This document shows positions 27,038-36,242 of a stretch of 64,000 bases of DNA, piece after piece (the first letter of the stretch is position 1; every line of letters begins with the position of its first letter). The stretch lies in contig CALLUY010000093.1 of NCBI GenBank assembly GCA_938010615.1, positions 1 through 64,000 on the forward strand, read 5' to 3'. Both the position numbers and the translations under genes were made by a program. Source of the stretch: an uncultured Pirellulaceae bacterium. GTDB taxonomy: Bacteria; Planctomycetota; Planctomycetia; Pirellulales; Pirellulaceae. The notes under the pieces are model-generated. The model worked only from the letters and a program-made list of their open reading frames with translations, had not been told where the DNA came from and searched no databases.

Positions 27038-27760
27038 ATGCTCCCAAGAACACTCGAACCAGAAGTGATGGACTCCGAGCAGGATGCCCGTGAGTACAAC
27101 CGGATGGATCACAGTGCCGTCAACGTAAAGTTCGTTGATGAATTTCTTTTGTTTCTATCCAATAACGATCTGCGTCTTCGCACCGAAGAAGATCCACCTT
27201 TCGATGAACTCGAAGACCAACCGGAAGTCATCGCCAGCTTTCTGGACGTGGGAACAGGAACAGCATTGATTCCGATTGAGCTTTGCAAACGGTCACCGGA
27301 AGTTCGCGTCATGGCCATCGACTTGGCCGTCAGCATGTTGGACTTGGCGACGCTGAACGTAGATGTCGCTGGCTTCAGGAGTCAGATTCAACTTGCACAT
27401 ATCGACGCAAAAGATTCCGGCTTGGAAGATGGAATGTTCGATTCCGTGATCTCCAACAGCATCATCCACCACATCCCCGAACCCGCGTCGACGGTCGAGG
27501 GAATGATCCGCACGACGCGTGAAGGTGGCGTTATCTTCGTGCGGGATCTGATGCGACCCGATTCCGCTGCAGAAGTTGATTCGCTGGTTCAGTTGTATGC
27601 GAGCAACGAATCAGAATACTCTCGGCGACTGTTCGGCGAATCGTTACACGCTTCTCTTACACTCGAGGAGATGCGTGAGCTTGTATCAAGTTTCGGAGGC
27701 GATCCGGAATCCGTTGCTGCGACTTCCGACCGGCATTGGACTTGGGCGACGGTTCGATGA
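27038..27760 (+). CDS. Class I SAM-dependent methyltransferase
   Basis: The 240-residue protein shows MLPRTLEPEVMDS at the start, SAM loop FLDVGTGTALIPIEL, acidic AIDLAVSML, then HIDAKDSGLEDGMFDSVISNSIIHHIPEP, typical of the methyltransferase-11 fold. The ATG at 27038 is preferred; the frame extends 45 bp upstream toward a repeat. Its stop overlaps the start of the PII gene (ATGA), so the two are translationally coupled. The substrate is unknown. Confidence 0.85.
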   Translation: MLPRTLEPEVMDSEQDAREYNRMDHSAVNVKFVDEFLLFLSNNDLRLRTEEDPPFDELEDQPEVIASFLDVGTGTALIPIELCKRSPEVRVMAIDLAVSMLDLATLNVDVAGFRSQIQLAHIDAKDSGLEDGMFDSVISNSIIHHIPEPASTVEGMIRTTREGGVIFVRDLMRPDSAAEVDSLVQLYASNESEYSRRLFGESLHASLTLEEMRELVSSFGGDPESVAATSDRHWTWATVR

Positions 27761-28074
27761 AGCAGATTCTCGCAGTCATCAAACCTTATCTCGTCGAGAA
27801 AGTGATCGCTGCGATGGCTGAGCTACCAATCGATGAGATTTCGGTTAGAGAAGTCAAAGGATTTGGGCGACAGAAGAATTATCTGGATCGCTATCGCGAC
27901 AATGAGTACTCTGGAGCCTTCATCCCGAAAGTCGAATTATCGATTTGGTGTGACGATGAAAACGCTGAAAGAGTCGTCGAAACAATGATGGAAGTTTCGC
28001 GAACAGGCCGGATGGGCGACGGGAAAATCATGATAATGCCGGTGCTTGGACAGCGAATTGCCCCCGAAATCTAG
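27757..28074 (+). CDS. glnB: PII-type nitrogen regulatory protein
   Basis: The 105-residue protein matches the PII fold: MKQILAVIKPY at the start, VREVKGFGRQKNY, the T-loop with Tyr51 in the uridylylation position, FIPKVELSIW and GDGKIMIMPV. It senses 2-oxoglutarate and ATP/ADP. The C-terminus is shortened by several residues relative to E. coli GlnB. Unlike most glnB/glnK genes it is not beside an ammonium transporter or glutamine synthetase but overlaps a methyltransferase gene by four bases. Confidence 0.9.
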   Translation: MKQILAVIKPYLVEKVIAAMAELPIDEISVREVKGFGRQKNYLDRYRDNEYSGAFIPKVELSIWCDDENAERVVETMMEVSRTGRMGDGKIMIMPVLGQRIAPEI

Positions 28075-28146
28075 CCACCGTGTGCATCAGTTCGTTTTTT
28101 GCCTAGAATACACGTGAACCGTCCGCTAATAACACTTCCTCTATTG

Positions 28147-29142
28147 ATGAATGGGCCAATGAGTCATCGTCTCTACGTTCCAATCGTTTTTGTCTGTTTT
28201 GTGCTTACGTCTTCCGCTTGGGGCGAGGTAGATTTCGAATCGGATATCAAACCGATCTTTGAAAACCACTGCATTGCCTGCCACGGCGAAGAGGACACCA
28301 AGTCCTTTCGAATCGATGACAAAGATGAAACGATGGAGTACGTCTACGAAGAAGACGCCGAAGGCAGCGATCTCTATCTGGTGCTTGTCAGCGAGGACGA
28401 AGACGAAAAAATGCCTCCTGCCAATACCGCTCATGCTCTCAACGAAGCTCAAATTGCGCTTGTGAAGACGTGGATCAATGAAGGTGCTGAGTGGCCAGAT
28501 CAGTTGGAAAGCGAATGGAATAACGTTCCGCTGCCTGCCGCCGATGATTCCCAATTGCCGTATCGCGCCGCTGGTTCGCTGCACCCGGCTCTTGTTCACT
28601 TGCCGATTGGCTTGCTTTTGGCCGCGGGATTTTTTGCATTCCTCAGCCTTCGGGGCAACTTCGTGATGAGCGACTGCGCCTACTATTGCCTTTGGCTTGG
28701 CGCGATCGGAGCTGTGTTTGCATGTGCTTCTGGTTGGTTCTATTCAGAGGTCGAAGGCTATGGAACCGTTAACGAAGTCGGCGATATTCTGAACCAGAAA
28801 AGCGAAATGTTCTGGCACCGAATTACCGGACTCGGCGCCACCGCCTTCGCCATCATTCTGGCTTTGTTTGCCGCAAGCTCGCGGAATAAAGATCCTGACG
28901 ACGGCATCATGTGGAAGCTTGCTTTGATTCTGTTGGCTTGTGCAATTGGATTCGTCGGCAAAACCGGTGGCGAGCTGCAATACGGCAAGGACCATTACAA
29001 AGACCTCAACGCGTTGTTTGAATCTTTCTTTCCAGAGCAATTAAAGGAAGACGGTGATCGAACAATCGACGAGTCCGACGATGAGTTGAATGACAATGAA
29101 TCCGGCGATCTAAAAATTCAGCCGCTCACCTCAGAGACCTAG
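28147..29142 (+). CDS. Membrane protein with planctomycete cytochrome c and DUF2231-like helices
   Basis: The 331-residue protein has a signal peptide (about 5-25, ending SSAWG). A heme site CIACH at 42-46 lies in a planctomycete-type cytochrome c domain (FESDIKPIFENHCIACHGE; KMPPAN; IALVKTWINEGAEWP). A membrane part of four or five helices begins with LHPALVHLPIGLLLA, the DUF2231 pattern. The C-terminus is very acidic. Starts at 28147 and 28159 are both possible; a TTG at 28099 is less likely. It is probably a periplasmic electron-transfer protein. Confidence 0.85.
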   Translation: MNGPMSHRLYVPIVFVCFVLTSSAWGEVDFESDIKPIFENHCIACHGEEDTKSFRIDDKDETMEYVYEEDAEGSDLYLVLVSEDEDEKMPPANTAHALNEAQIALVKTWINEGAEWPDQLESEWNNVPLPAADDSQLPYRAAGSLHPALVHLPIGLLLAAGFFAFLSLRGNFVMSDCAYYCLWLGAIGAVFACASGWFYSEVEGYGTVNEVGDILNQKSEMFWHRITGLGATAFAIILALFAASSRNKDPDDGIMWKLALILLACAIGFVGKTGGELQYGKDHYKDLNALFESFFPEQLKEDGDRTIDESDDELNDNESGDLKIQPLTSET

Positions 29143-29570
29143 TAGAGATCTCGTTCGAGGAAGGTGAACTATGGCACCTCATTTTTGCCAGTTCACGAGG
29201 TTAGCAGGACACCATAGCTCCAGTTTCTTGGGTTTTGTGGCAGGCGATTGAGCCGTTCTATTCGAAATCATGTCGCAAAAAGACGTATCGCGTCGCTCGC
29301 GTCCAATTGGCCTCGCCTAATTCAGCTCGACAGTTGCGGAACTTTACTTGGCCGAATAACCGGACAGACAGTTGGGCTATTTTTCTGATTTTGGCCGTTT
29401 CTCGCGTTGCCTTTTGCAGATTATGCACCCTTGAATTACTTTAGATGGACTAATCAATCCGATTTTCCGCTTGCTGCCTCAACGATGCAGTCGGCAAATC
29501 TATTCCATTCTGATTCATAGGCTGTGTCGGTCCTTTGCCGGCACGTTACTGAATGACCAAGGAACGTCTA
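29143..29570. other. Intergenic region upstream of giant repeat protein
   Basis: No gene is supported in these 428 bp. A hairpin GTGAACT/AGTTCAC with inner GGCA/TGCC is present at 29164-29196. The rest is likely leader and promoter for the large surface protein; no clear promoter box is called. Confidence 0.5.
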
Positions 29571-32500
29571 ATGAGTTCTAAGAGCACTCGCTTTCTATCA
29601 TTTCCACGATTCTCAAAAACGAACCTGCAGAAGGTTCTCTCCGCCAAGGCAATGCGGCGATCCAAGATTGAGAAGTACAACTACGACAGCCTTGAGCCAC
29701 GTCAGTTGCTGACGGCTGACATTGGGATCAATTTCACATCCGCTAATAACGGCAGCGGAGTAAGCAGCGGCGGCAATCCGCCCAACATTACCGCCGCTGT
29801 AGGCGAAAACCACATCGTTCAGTTTACAAACGATAGATACGCCATTTTTGCAAAAGCCGAAAATGGTCCTTTGCTTGAGGATGGGACGCTTGAAGAATTC
29901 TTCAATAATCCAGTAGACGATGAAGGGAACGCGGTTGCCCTGAGTCAACCACGCCTCGTATTCGACTCCGGATTTGATCGTTGGTACGTGACTGCCGTCG
30001 ACAATCAAGACTTGAATGACAATCTTCCATTGGTTCAGGGCAACCGAATTTTCCTTGCTGCGTCAAACACTCCCGACCCAACCGCATCTTGGAAAACAAA
30101 CGATATTCAGCTAGACGGAGGATCCTTAGACGCCGATGGCAACTTGGTGTTTCTATTCGGTACCGAACGCGTCAACCTGTCCGTCGATGAAGTTGGAATA
30201 TCGGTATCCGCACAAGAATTTACATTCTCAATTTTTGGGAAAACTCCCGTAGGCACAGCAGCGGTTGGCTTGCCCCAAGTTGCATTGTTTGGCGGAGCTA
30301 TTGAAACTAATCGCGCGGAAGGCGTTCGGGGCATTTCTAGCAACGACATTGGGGTCGAGATTCAATTCGGGCTCGACACGACAATTGAACCTCAGTCATT
30401 TCCAGTTACTTCTACTCAATCTGTGTTTTCACTCGCCATTGATGGGGAGGCAGATAGCGACACGTTTCCACGTGGTCGACAGGGCGATGAACTTGTCCTG
30501 ACGGAATTTACTCGTGACGGCACACCAAACGTTAACCTGAATTTTGACCAAGGCCAGAGCAAGCGAATCCCAATCGACTTCTATCGAGAACCGGACGTTG
30601 TCCGCCAACCGGGAGACATTATTCGAGACCGGGATTCTTCCCTTTTGAATGCTTCCGTTGCGCAGGAGGGACGATACCTATATGCGGCCCATTCCGTTCG
30701 TGACGTCATCACACTAGCTGACGGCACTCAGGCTGAAGGTCCGAATGCAGTCATTCGCTGGTATAAAGTTGACACAACTCCAGAGATTGACCCAGATACG
30801 GGCGCGGAACTTCTACTCGTCGATAGCGGAGTCATCCGTGCGGCAACCGATGACATTGACTTCATCGATCCTTCAATCGATGTCAGCCCCAATGGAACGG
30901 TAGCCATTGGCTACACAGCAACTGGGCTGAATCTATTTCCAAGTTCTTACGCCAGCATTGGTGTCCCAAGAGCTGGAGTTGGTTCGAAGCTGTTGTTCAA
31001 CGCCCCAACGGAACTCAGGGCAGGAGAGAGCCAATACATCGATACTGGAAATCATTTTTGGGGTCGCTACACAACGACCGTCAATGACCCATTCGATCCC
31101 AACAGTTTTTGGACGTTCCAGCAGTACACCGGCGACGACAACAATTGGGCCATTCAAACTACTCAGTTTGGACCGTCTCAGACGAACCCAGTCATCGATG
31201 TCATGCCGCCCAATCTCGACAACATCATCGAGGTCAATCAAGTTGGCGACAACATCGAGGTGGTCGTCGATGGAGTCATCGTTGGCGTTTATGACTCCGA
31301 TGGAATTGGCGAGCTTACCGTAAATGGCAACGGAGGAATGGATCAGTTCATTGTCAACGTCCCTAATCTCGATGCTCCCGAAATCACAGGCATCTACAAG
31401 CTTATTGGTGATGGTGATGACAAACTTCAACTAAACGTTTCCAGCGATACGACATGGGTGTTCGATGGGGCTAACGGCGTCGACATCAACAGTGGGGGCG
31501 GTGTTTTTGGATCAGGCATCATTGAATTCAAGTCTGGTGACGGGAATGATCGATTCGAATTCCCGACTTCCAACTACGATTTCCCGGTTTTCGGTGGTGC
31601 GGGCAATGATGTTTTCGTGGTTGAGCAAGACGTAACAGGAAACCTGCAACTCTTCGGTGAAGCTGGTGACGACGTCTACAACTTGCCCGCGACTTCATTC
31701 GCGGGAGTCACCATTTCAGACAGCATTGGATCGGAAAACGATCAACTGACCTCTACTGGAACCGATGGTCAGGACATCATCAATGTTGACGAAACGTCAA
31801 TCACGATCAATGGAATCACCGTGCCGTTCAATGCCGCTGCAACGGCGTGGGGGATCGAGACATTCGCAATTGATGCGAATGCTGACGACGACACTTTCAA
31901 CGTATCATCGACCACTCGCGGTATTGCTCTGTTCGGGCAGCGTGGTGAAGACACTTTCAATATCGATGAAACTTCCGTCATGACGGGAGCTGCCACATTG
32001 GTCATCAATGGCGGTGAAGGAAACAACTCTCTCAATGTAAGCCAAAATGGTGCTCTGATGCCGACGACTGTTGTGGTCGACGAAAGTTCGATCAGCAACA
32101 TGACCAGCGCGGAGATCAGCTTCACTGCAACTGGCGGGTTCTTCGCTGAGACGGCTACCAGCACAGGTATCACACTCTTGGGAAGCGACTCACGTGCGGA
32201 CACGTTTGAAATCGTCGGCGTCGCAGCTGGCAACGACCTAAACGTACTTGGACGCGCATTCGATGATCGTTTCATTTTTGAAAACACGATCAATGGAACG
32301 GCTGAATTGTTTGGCGGCCTCGGAAACGATCGCTACGAAACGAACGCAACATCGATTTTTGACGTTGTTGTAACGGATTCAGTCGATTCAGAAATGGACA
32401 CTTTTTACGTTGGCATGACTGCCGGCAATGACGTCATCGATGTCACCGCCACTGGCTATGTCTTCAACGGCGCTGCCTACCCGACTGCCGACGCTAACTT

Positions 32501-35500
32501 CACCGGCATCGAAGACTTTGTTCTCGATGGCCTCGGTGGCAACGATATTTTCAACATTGACCGCACAACCACCATCGCCCGATTCTTGGGTTCTGGTGGA
32601 GACGACATTTTCAATGTGACTGACTTGGCGGCATCCGCTGGCGAAACTGAAATCGATATCGATGGTGGTACCGGAGTCAACGAACTTAATGTGGCTCGCA
32701 ATGAGTTCACTGGTTCGCAAGCAATCGTCAACGACACAACCATTGCGGGAATGACGATCGCGACGATCAACTACAGCTTAATCAGCTTGGTTAATCTCGC
32801 AGGCTCAAGCAATGCGGATGACTTCGTTGTTCAAACACTTCTGCCCGGAACGTTGCTACGCATCAATGCTGGCGACGGCGACGACATGATGTTGGTGGAA
32901 CGAGCTGTGCTCGGTGATGTCGATCTGACCGGCGGCAATGGGAATGACGTTTTCCGTGTCGAAGTTCAAGGCGACAAAACACGATTGGTTCGAGTCATCG
33001 ATCCGTCCGCAATTCCCGGTGAAGATCGCGCGGAAGTTGTTTACACGCCAACTGCTGAAACCATCACACTCGATGGACGCACTGTTGGGCTTGGAAGTGA
33101 CATTGTCGACGTTGATCCGGACGTTGAAGTGCTTGCGTTGGAAGGACTCGGCGGTGACGACCGGTTCAACATCATCAATCCAGTTCACGCTCGCGTAGAG
33201 CTCTTCGGTCAAGCTGGCGATGACATCTACGACATTCAGGATCTGGCAGCGCTCTCTTCTGAGATTGCCATCTTCGACAGCGTCGGAGCCGAAAACGATA
33301 CGCTCTTGGTCACTGGTACTGTCAACCTTGACGAGTTCATCATTGAAGAAGATTCGATCACGATTAACGGGGTTGCTCTCACTTCGCCGGGTGGCGGAAC
33401 GATCATTGGCGTCGAAGGATTCACATTCGACGGCCTTGAAGCAGATGACATCTTCCGCATCAATTCAACGACCCCCGGATACAACTATCTTGGATCCGAA
33501 GGAAATGACCAGTTCTTTATCACTGACACCACCGTATCAACAGGAGCATCCAGTTTCTTCATTGATGGTGGAACAGGCAACAACGAAATGTTCGTAAGCC
33601 GGTCTGCCATCCTTGGTGGTGCAGCAGCCGGAACGGAAATTGTCATCGAAGACAACCTCATCGTTGGCATGACGATCGCAGACATCAATTACCGTGCAAC
33701 TGACGGAATCTTCTCGTTGATTGAGATGACGGGCACAAGCGGAACGACCGCTGGTGACGATGTTTACAACGACGTTTTCCGAGTCAACACATTGAACGAA
33801 GAAACGCTGCTAGACATCAGATCACTCGGCGGCGATGACATCATCGATGTCCGCGCTGCTGCAGCCGGCGATGTCACGATGGACGGTGGGCTAGGAGACG
33901 ACAGATTCCTAGTTGCATTGGGTGGATCAGTCGATCGACTGGTGACCGTTGATGATTCAGGGGTCAACGTCGGCTTCGACCGGTTGGATGTATTCTTCAG
34001 TGATGCAGACGAAACGATCAACGTGATCGAGAGTCTTCCAGGCGATCGAATTTCGTACGCCGTTGGAAACAGCTCAGTTGACTTCGATCCGACACTGGAA
34101 TCGCTCGCGTTACACGCTCTTGGTGGCGACGATCGCTATGTCGTATCTGGAACAACGACCGATGAACTAATTCTTGCCGGCGGCGACGGAGATGACACAT
34201 ACGACATCTCCAATGTCTTTGGTGACACAGCGGTTACGATCATCGACAGTGTCGATGCAGAGAACGATCGACTTACTGTGGCAGGCACAAACGATGGTGA
34301 CACGTTCGAGATCAACGAAAACAGTTTCCTGATCAACGGAAACGTAGTCATTGCCGCTGATGCAACCAATTCAAACATTGTTGGTATCGAATCACTGGAA
34401 ATTAATGGTCTCGATGGAGATGACACCTTCATCGTCAATTCGGCAACTCGCGGATTTAGCTTGTTGGGCGGAGCTGGCAACGATCAATTCATTATCAACG
34501 ACACGGCTGCTGACTCAGGTGGTGGCGATCTGGTGATTGATGGTGGAACGGGTGCCAACACGATGGACATTCAGCGCATCGCTGGACTGCCTGACTTTGC
34601 TGTTGTGCAAGAGACCTACATTCAAAATGTAGCCAAATCGACGATTCGATACTCAGCGACCGGCGGTAGTTTCACTGGCGGAAACGGTGGAATTACGATC
34701 CGTGGACTCGACGATGTAAACGATGCCTATCTGGTATTCGGCCTGCTCGCTGAGAACTCATTGGAGCTTCTTGGCGGCGGCGGAAATGACTACCATCGCA
34801 TCCTTGAGGAAGTCAATGGCGATGTCTGGATGGATGGAGCTCAAGGGCGTGATCGTTACGTATTTTTCCTAGATGAAGACAAGTCACGAAACCTTCGGGT
34901 TGAAGACTCTGGTGATGCAGGAGAGATCGACCGAATCAACACGTTCCTTGGACAGAACAGTGACAACATCGTACTTGAAGGCACAGAAGTCGCATTGATG
35001 AACGATCGAATGTCATTCCTTCCGACCATCGAGACGATTGAAATTTTGGCCGGAGATGGAGATGACCGAATTGAAGTTCGTCAGTTCGACGGAGTTCGAT
35101 TCTTGAGCGTCAAAGGCGAAGCCGGAAACGATGTGCTTAGTGTTACTGGTGCTGTTGGCGTCGAAAATATCTTCCTGTTCGGTGAAGATGGAAACGATAC
35201 CTTCGACCTTCAAGCAGCTTCGGAAACCGGATTCGTGCGAACGCTTGGCAACGATGGAGAAGACTTCTTCCGCGTTGGAGAAGACTACTACCGCAACACG
35301 GACATCAATGGCGGTGCTGGCGATGATCGATACGACCTCTCGTTCGCAGACCGCGGGCGACGAAGTTTGACCGTCGCTGATGCGGGCGGTGTTGACTCTG
35401 CCATCGTTCGTGCGACTGATGCAACAACCAGAATGACATTGCGTGCGTCTGGGATTAACTCGCCATTCCAATTGATTGGCACAACTCGCCAAATCGATTC

Positions 35501-36161
35501 GCTTGAGTTGATCGGAACCGAAGCACGAGACATTGTGACCATGTTCGCGGCTCCAGTCGTTGACATGTCGATCAACACGCTGACGGGTTCTGACCTTCTT
35601 ACCATCAACAGCAATAACGGTGCGGAAAACCTAAACATTAACTTGGGTGCCGAGCAGGACTTTGCGAACATCATCTCGACCGCTCCTGGAACAACGACAA
35701 CGTTGGACATGGGACGCGATGATGACTTGGTGAACCTTGGATCATCACTCGCAGCAGACAGCGGAAATCTTGACAGGCTTCAGGGAGCATTGAACATCGA
35801 GTTTGGTCAGGGAAGCGATCGTTTCTATGTGAACGACTCGCAATCGATGGGTGCCAATGGCTACACACTGACTGGAAGCCAAGTATCGAACGATGCTTCG
35901 GTACGAGCTCGTGGCTTCGCTGGGGTCAGCTACTCGGGTGCTGAGTTCCTTCAGGTAAGAGGAAACGCTCAGCTCAATCAGTTCACCGTGACACCAGATT
36001 CAGACGTCAGGTATTTGCTGGACGGCAACTTGCCACAGACAAACCGACTGACGATCACTGGCTCTGCCGACGGGCGTCAATTGTTCACCAACGGCGAGTT
36101 CGCTGGTATCTGGAGCTTTGATAGCTTCCGTGACGTTCAGTTCAAACAGTTCGCAATCTAG
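29571..36161 (+). CDS. Giant acidic repeat surface protein (RTX/calcium-repeat-like)
   Basis: The 2196-residue protein has a basic N-terminus followed by SLEPRQLLTAD (about 40-50), the planctomycete export motif. A beta-rich domain spans about 55-540, and then come many GGxGxD-like nonapeptide pieces (GGAGNDVF, GGNGNDVF, GDGDD, GEAGDD) arranged in at least four imperfect long units. Each unit begins with a DS-x2-3-END-x-L-x2-TGT pattern near 31720, 32380, 33278 and 34240. Such Asp/Gly repeats bind calcium in RTX proteins. The ATG at 29571 follows an AAGGAA box by about 8 bp; an ATG at 29553 is possible. A strong terminator follows. The facing M50/HlyD-like genes may export or process it. Confidence 0.88.
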   Translation: MSSKSTRFLSFPRFSKTNLQKVLSAKAMRRSKIEKYNYDSLEPRQLLTADIGINFTSANNGSGVSSGGNPPNITAAVGENHIVQFTNDRYAIFAKAENGPLLEDGTLEEFFNNPVDDEGNAVALSQPRLVFDSGFDRWYVTAVDNQDLNDNLPLVQGNRIFLAASNTPDPTASWKTNDIQLDGGSLDADGNLVFLFGTERVNLSVDEVGISVSAQEFTFSIFGKTPVGTAAVGLPQVALFGGAIETNRAEGVRGISSNDIGVEIQFGLDTTIEPQSFPVTSTQSVFSLAIDGEADSDTFPRGRQGDELVLTEFTRDGTPNVNLNFDQGQSKRIPIDFYREPDVVRQPGDIIRDRDSSLLNASVAQEGRYLYAAHSVRDVITLADGTQAEGPNAVIRWYKVDTTPEIDPDTGAELLLVDSGVIRAATDDIDFIDPSIDVSPNGTVAIGYTATGLNLFPSSYASIGVPRAGVGSKLLFNAPTELRAGESQYIDTGNHFWGRYTTTVNDPFDPNSFWTFQQYTGDDNNWAIQTTQFGPSQTNPVIDVMPPNLDNIIEVNQVGDNIEVVVDGVIVGVYDSDGIGELTVNGNGGMDQFIVNVPNLDAPEITGIYKLIGDGDDKLQLNVSSDTTWVFDGANGVDINSGGGVFGSGIIEFKSGDGNDRFEFPTSNYDFPVFGGAGNDVFVVEQDVTGNLQLFGEAGDDVYNLPATSFAGVTISDSIGSENDQLTSTGTDGQDIINVDETSITINGITVPFNAAATAWGIETFAIDANADDDTFNVSSTTRGIALFGQRGEDTFNIDETSVMTGAATLVINGGEGNNSLNVSQNGALMPTTVVVDESSISNMTSAEISFTATGGFFAETATSTGITLLGSDSRADTFEIVGVAAGNDLNVLGRAFDDRFIFENTINGTAELFGGLGNDRYETNATSIFDVVVTDSVDSEMDTFYVGMTAGNDVIDVTATGYVFNGAAYPTADANFTGIEDFVLDGLGGNDIFNIDRTTTIARFLGSGGDDIFNVTDLAASAGETEIDIDGGTGVNELNVARNEFTGSQAIVNDTTIAGMTIATINYSLISLVNLAGSSNADDFVVQTLLPGTLLRINAGDGDDMMLVERAVLGDVDLTGGNGNDVFRVEVQGDKTRLVRVIDPSAIPGEDRAEVVYTPTAETITLDGRTVGLGSDIVDVDPDVEVLALEGLGGDDRFNIINPVHARVELFGQAGDDIYDIQDLAALSSEIAIFDSVGAENDTLLVTGTVNLDEFIIEEDSITINGVALTSPGGGTIIGVEGFTFDGLEADDIFRINSTTPGYNYLGSEGNDQFFITDTTVSTGASSFFIDGGTGNNEMFVSRSAILGGAAAGTEIVIEDNLIVGMTIADINYRATDGIFSLIEMTGTSGTTAGDDVYNDVFRVNTLNEETLLDIRSLGGDDIIDVRAAAAGDVTMDGGLGDDRFLVALGGSVDRLVTVDDSGVNVGFDRLDVFFSDADETINVIESLPGDRISYAVGNSSVDFDPTLESLALHALGGDDRYVVSGTTTDELILAGGDGDDTYDISNVFGDTAVTIIDSVDAENDRLTVAGTNDGDTFEINENSFLINGNVVIAADATNSNIVGIESLEINGLDGDDTFIVNSATRGFSLLGGAGNDQFIINDTAADSGGGDLVIDGGTGANTMDIQRIAGLPDFAVVQETYIQNVAKSTIRYSATGGSFTGGNGGITIRGLDDVNDAYLVFGLLAENSLELLGGGGNDYHRILEEVNGDVWMDGAQGRDRYVFFLDEDKSRNLRVEDSGDAGEIDRINTFLGQNSDNIVLEGTEVALMNDRMSFLPTIETIEILAGDGDDRIEVRQFDGVRFLSVKGEAGNDVLSVTGAVGVENIFLFGEDGNDTFDLQAASETGFVRTLGNDGEDFFRVGEDYYRNTDINGGAGDDRYDLSFADRGRRSLTVADAGGVDSAIVRATDATTRMTLRASGINSPFQLIGTTRQIDSLELIGTEARDIVTMFAAPVVDMSINTLTGSDLLTINSNNGAENLNINLGAEQDFANIISTAPGTTTTLDMGRDDDLVNLGSSLAADSGNLDRLQGALNIEFGQGSDRFYVNDSQSMGANGYTLTGSQVSNDASVRARGFAGVSYSGAEFLQVRGNAQLNQFTVTPDSDVRYLLDGNLPQTNRLTITGSADGRQLFTNGEFAGIWSFDSFRDVQFKQFAI

Positions 36162-36190
36162 AACTGGAAGACGACCAACGAAAGTTGTTC

Positions 36191-36219
36191 AAGCCGGAGC
36201 ATTTTGCTCCGGCTTTTTT
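36191..36219 (+). terminator. Rho-independent terminator after giant repeat protein
   Basis: An 11-bp perfect stem (AAGCCGGAGCA with TGCTCCGGCTT, loop TTT) is followed by a T-run. It ends the giant gene and lies between it and the convergent M50/HlyD-like gene. Confidence 0.9.
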
Positions 36220-36242
36220 CGTTTTCTTGGAAGCTCAACAAC

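Noticed and set aside
28099-28146. Upstream TTG start for the cytochrome membrane protein
   Set aside because: It would put 16 residues before the signal peptide, and no ribosome-binding site is seen. ATG at 28147 or 28159 fits better.
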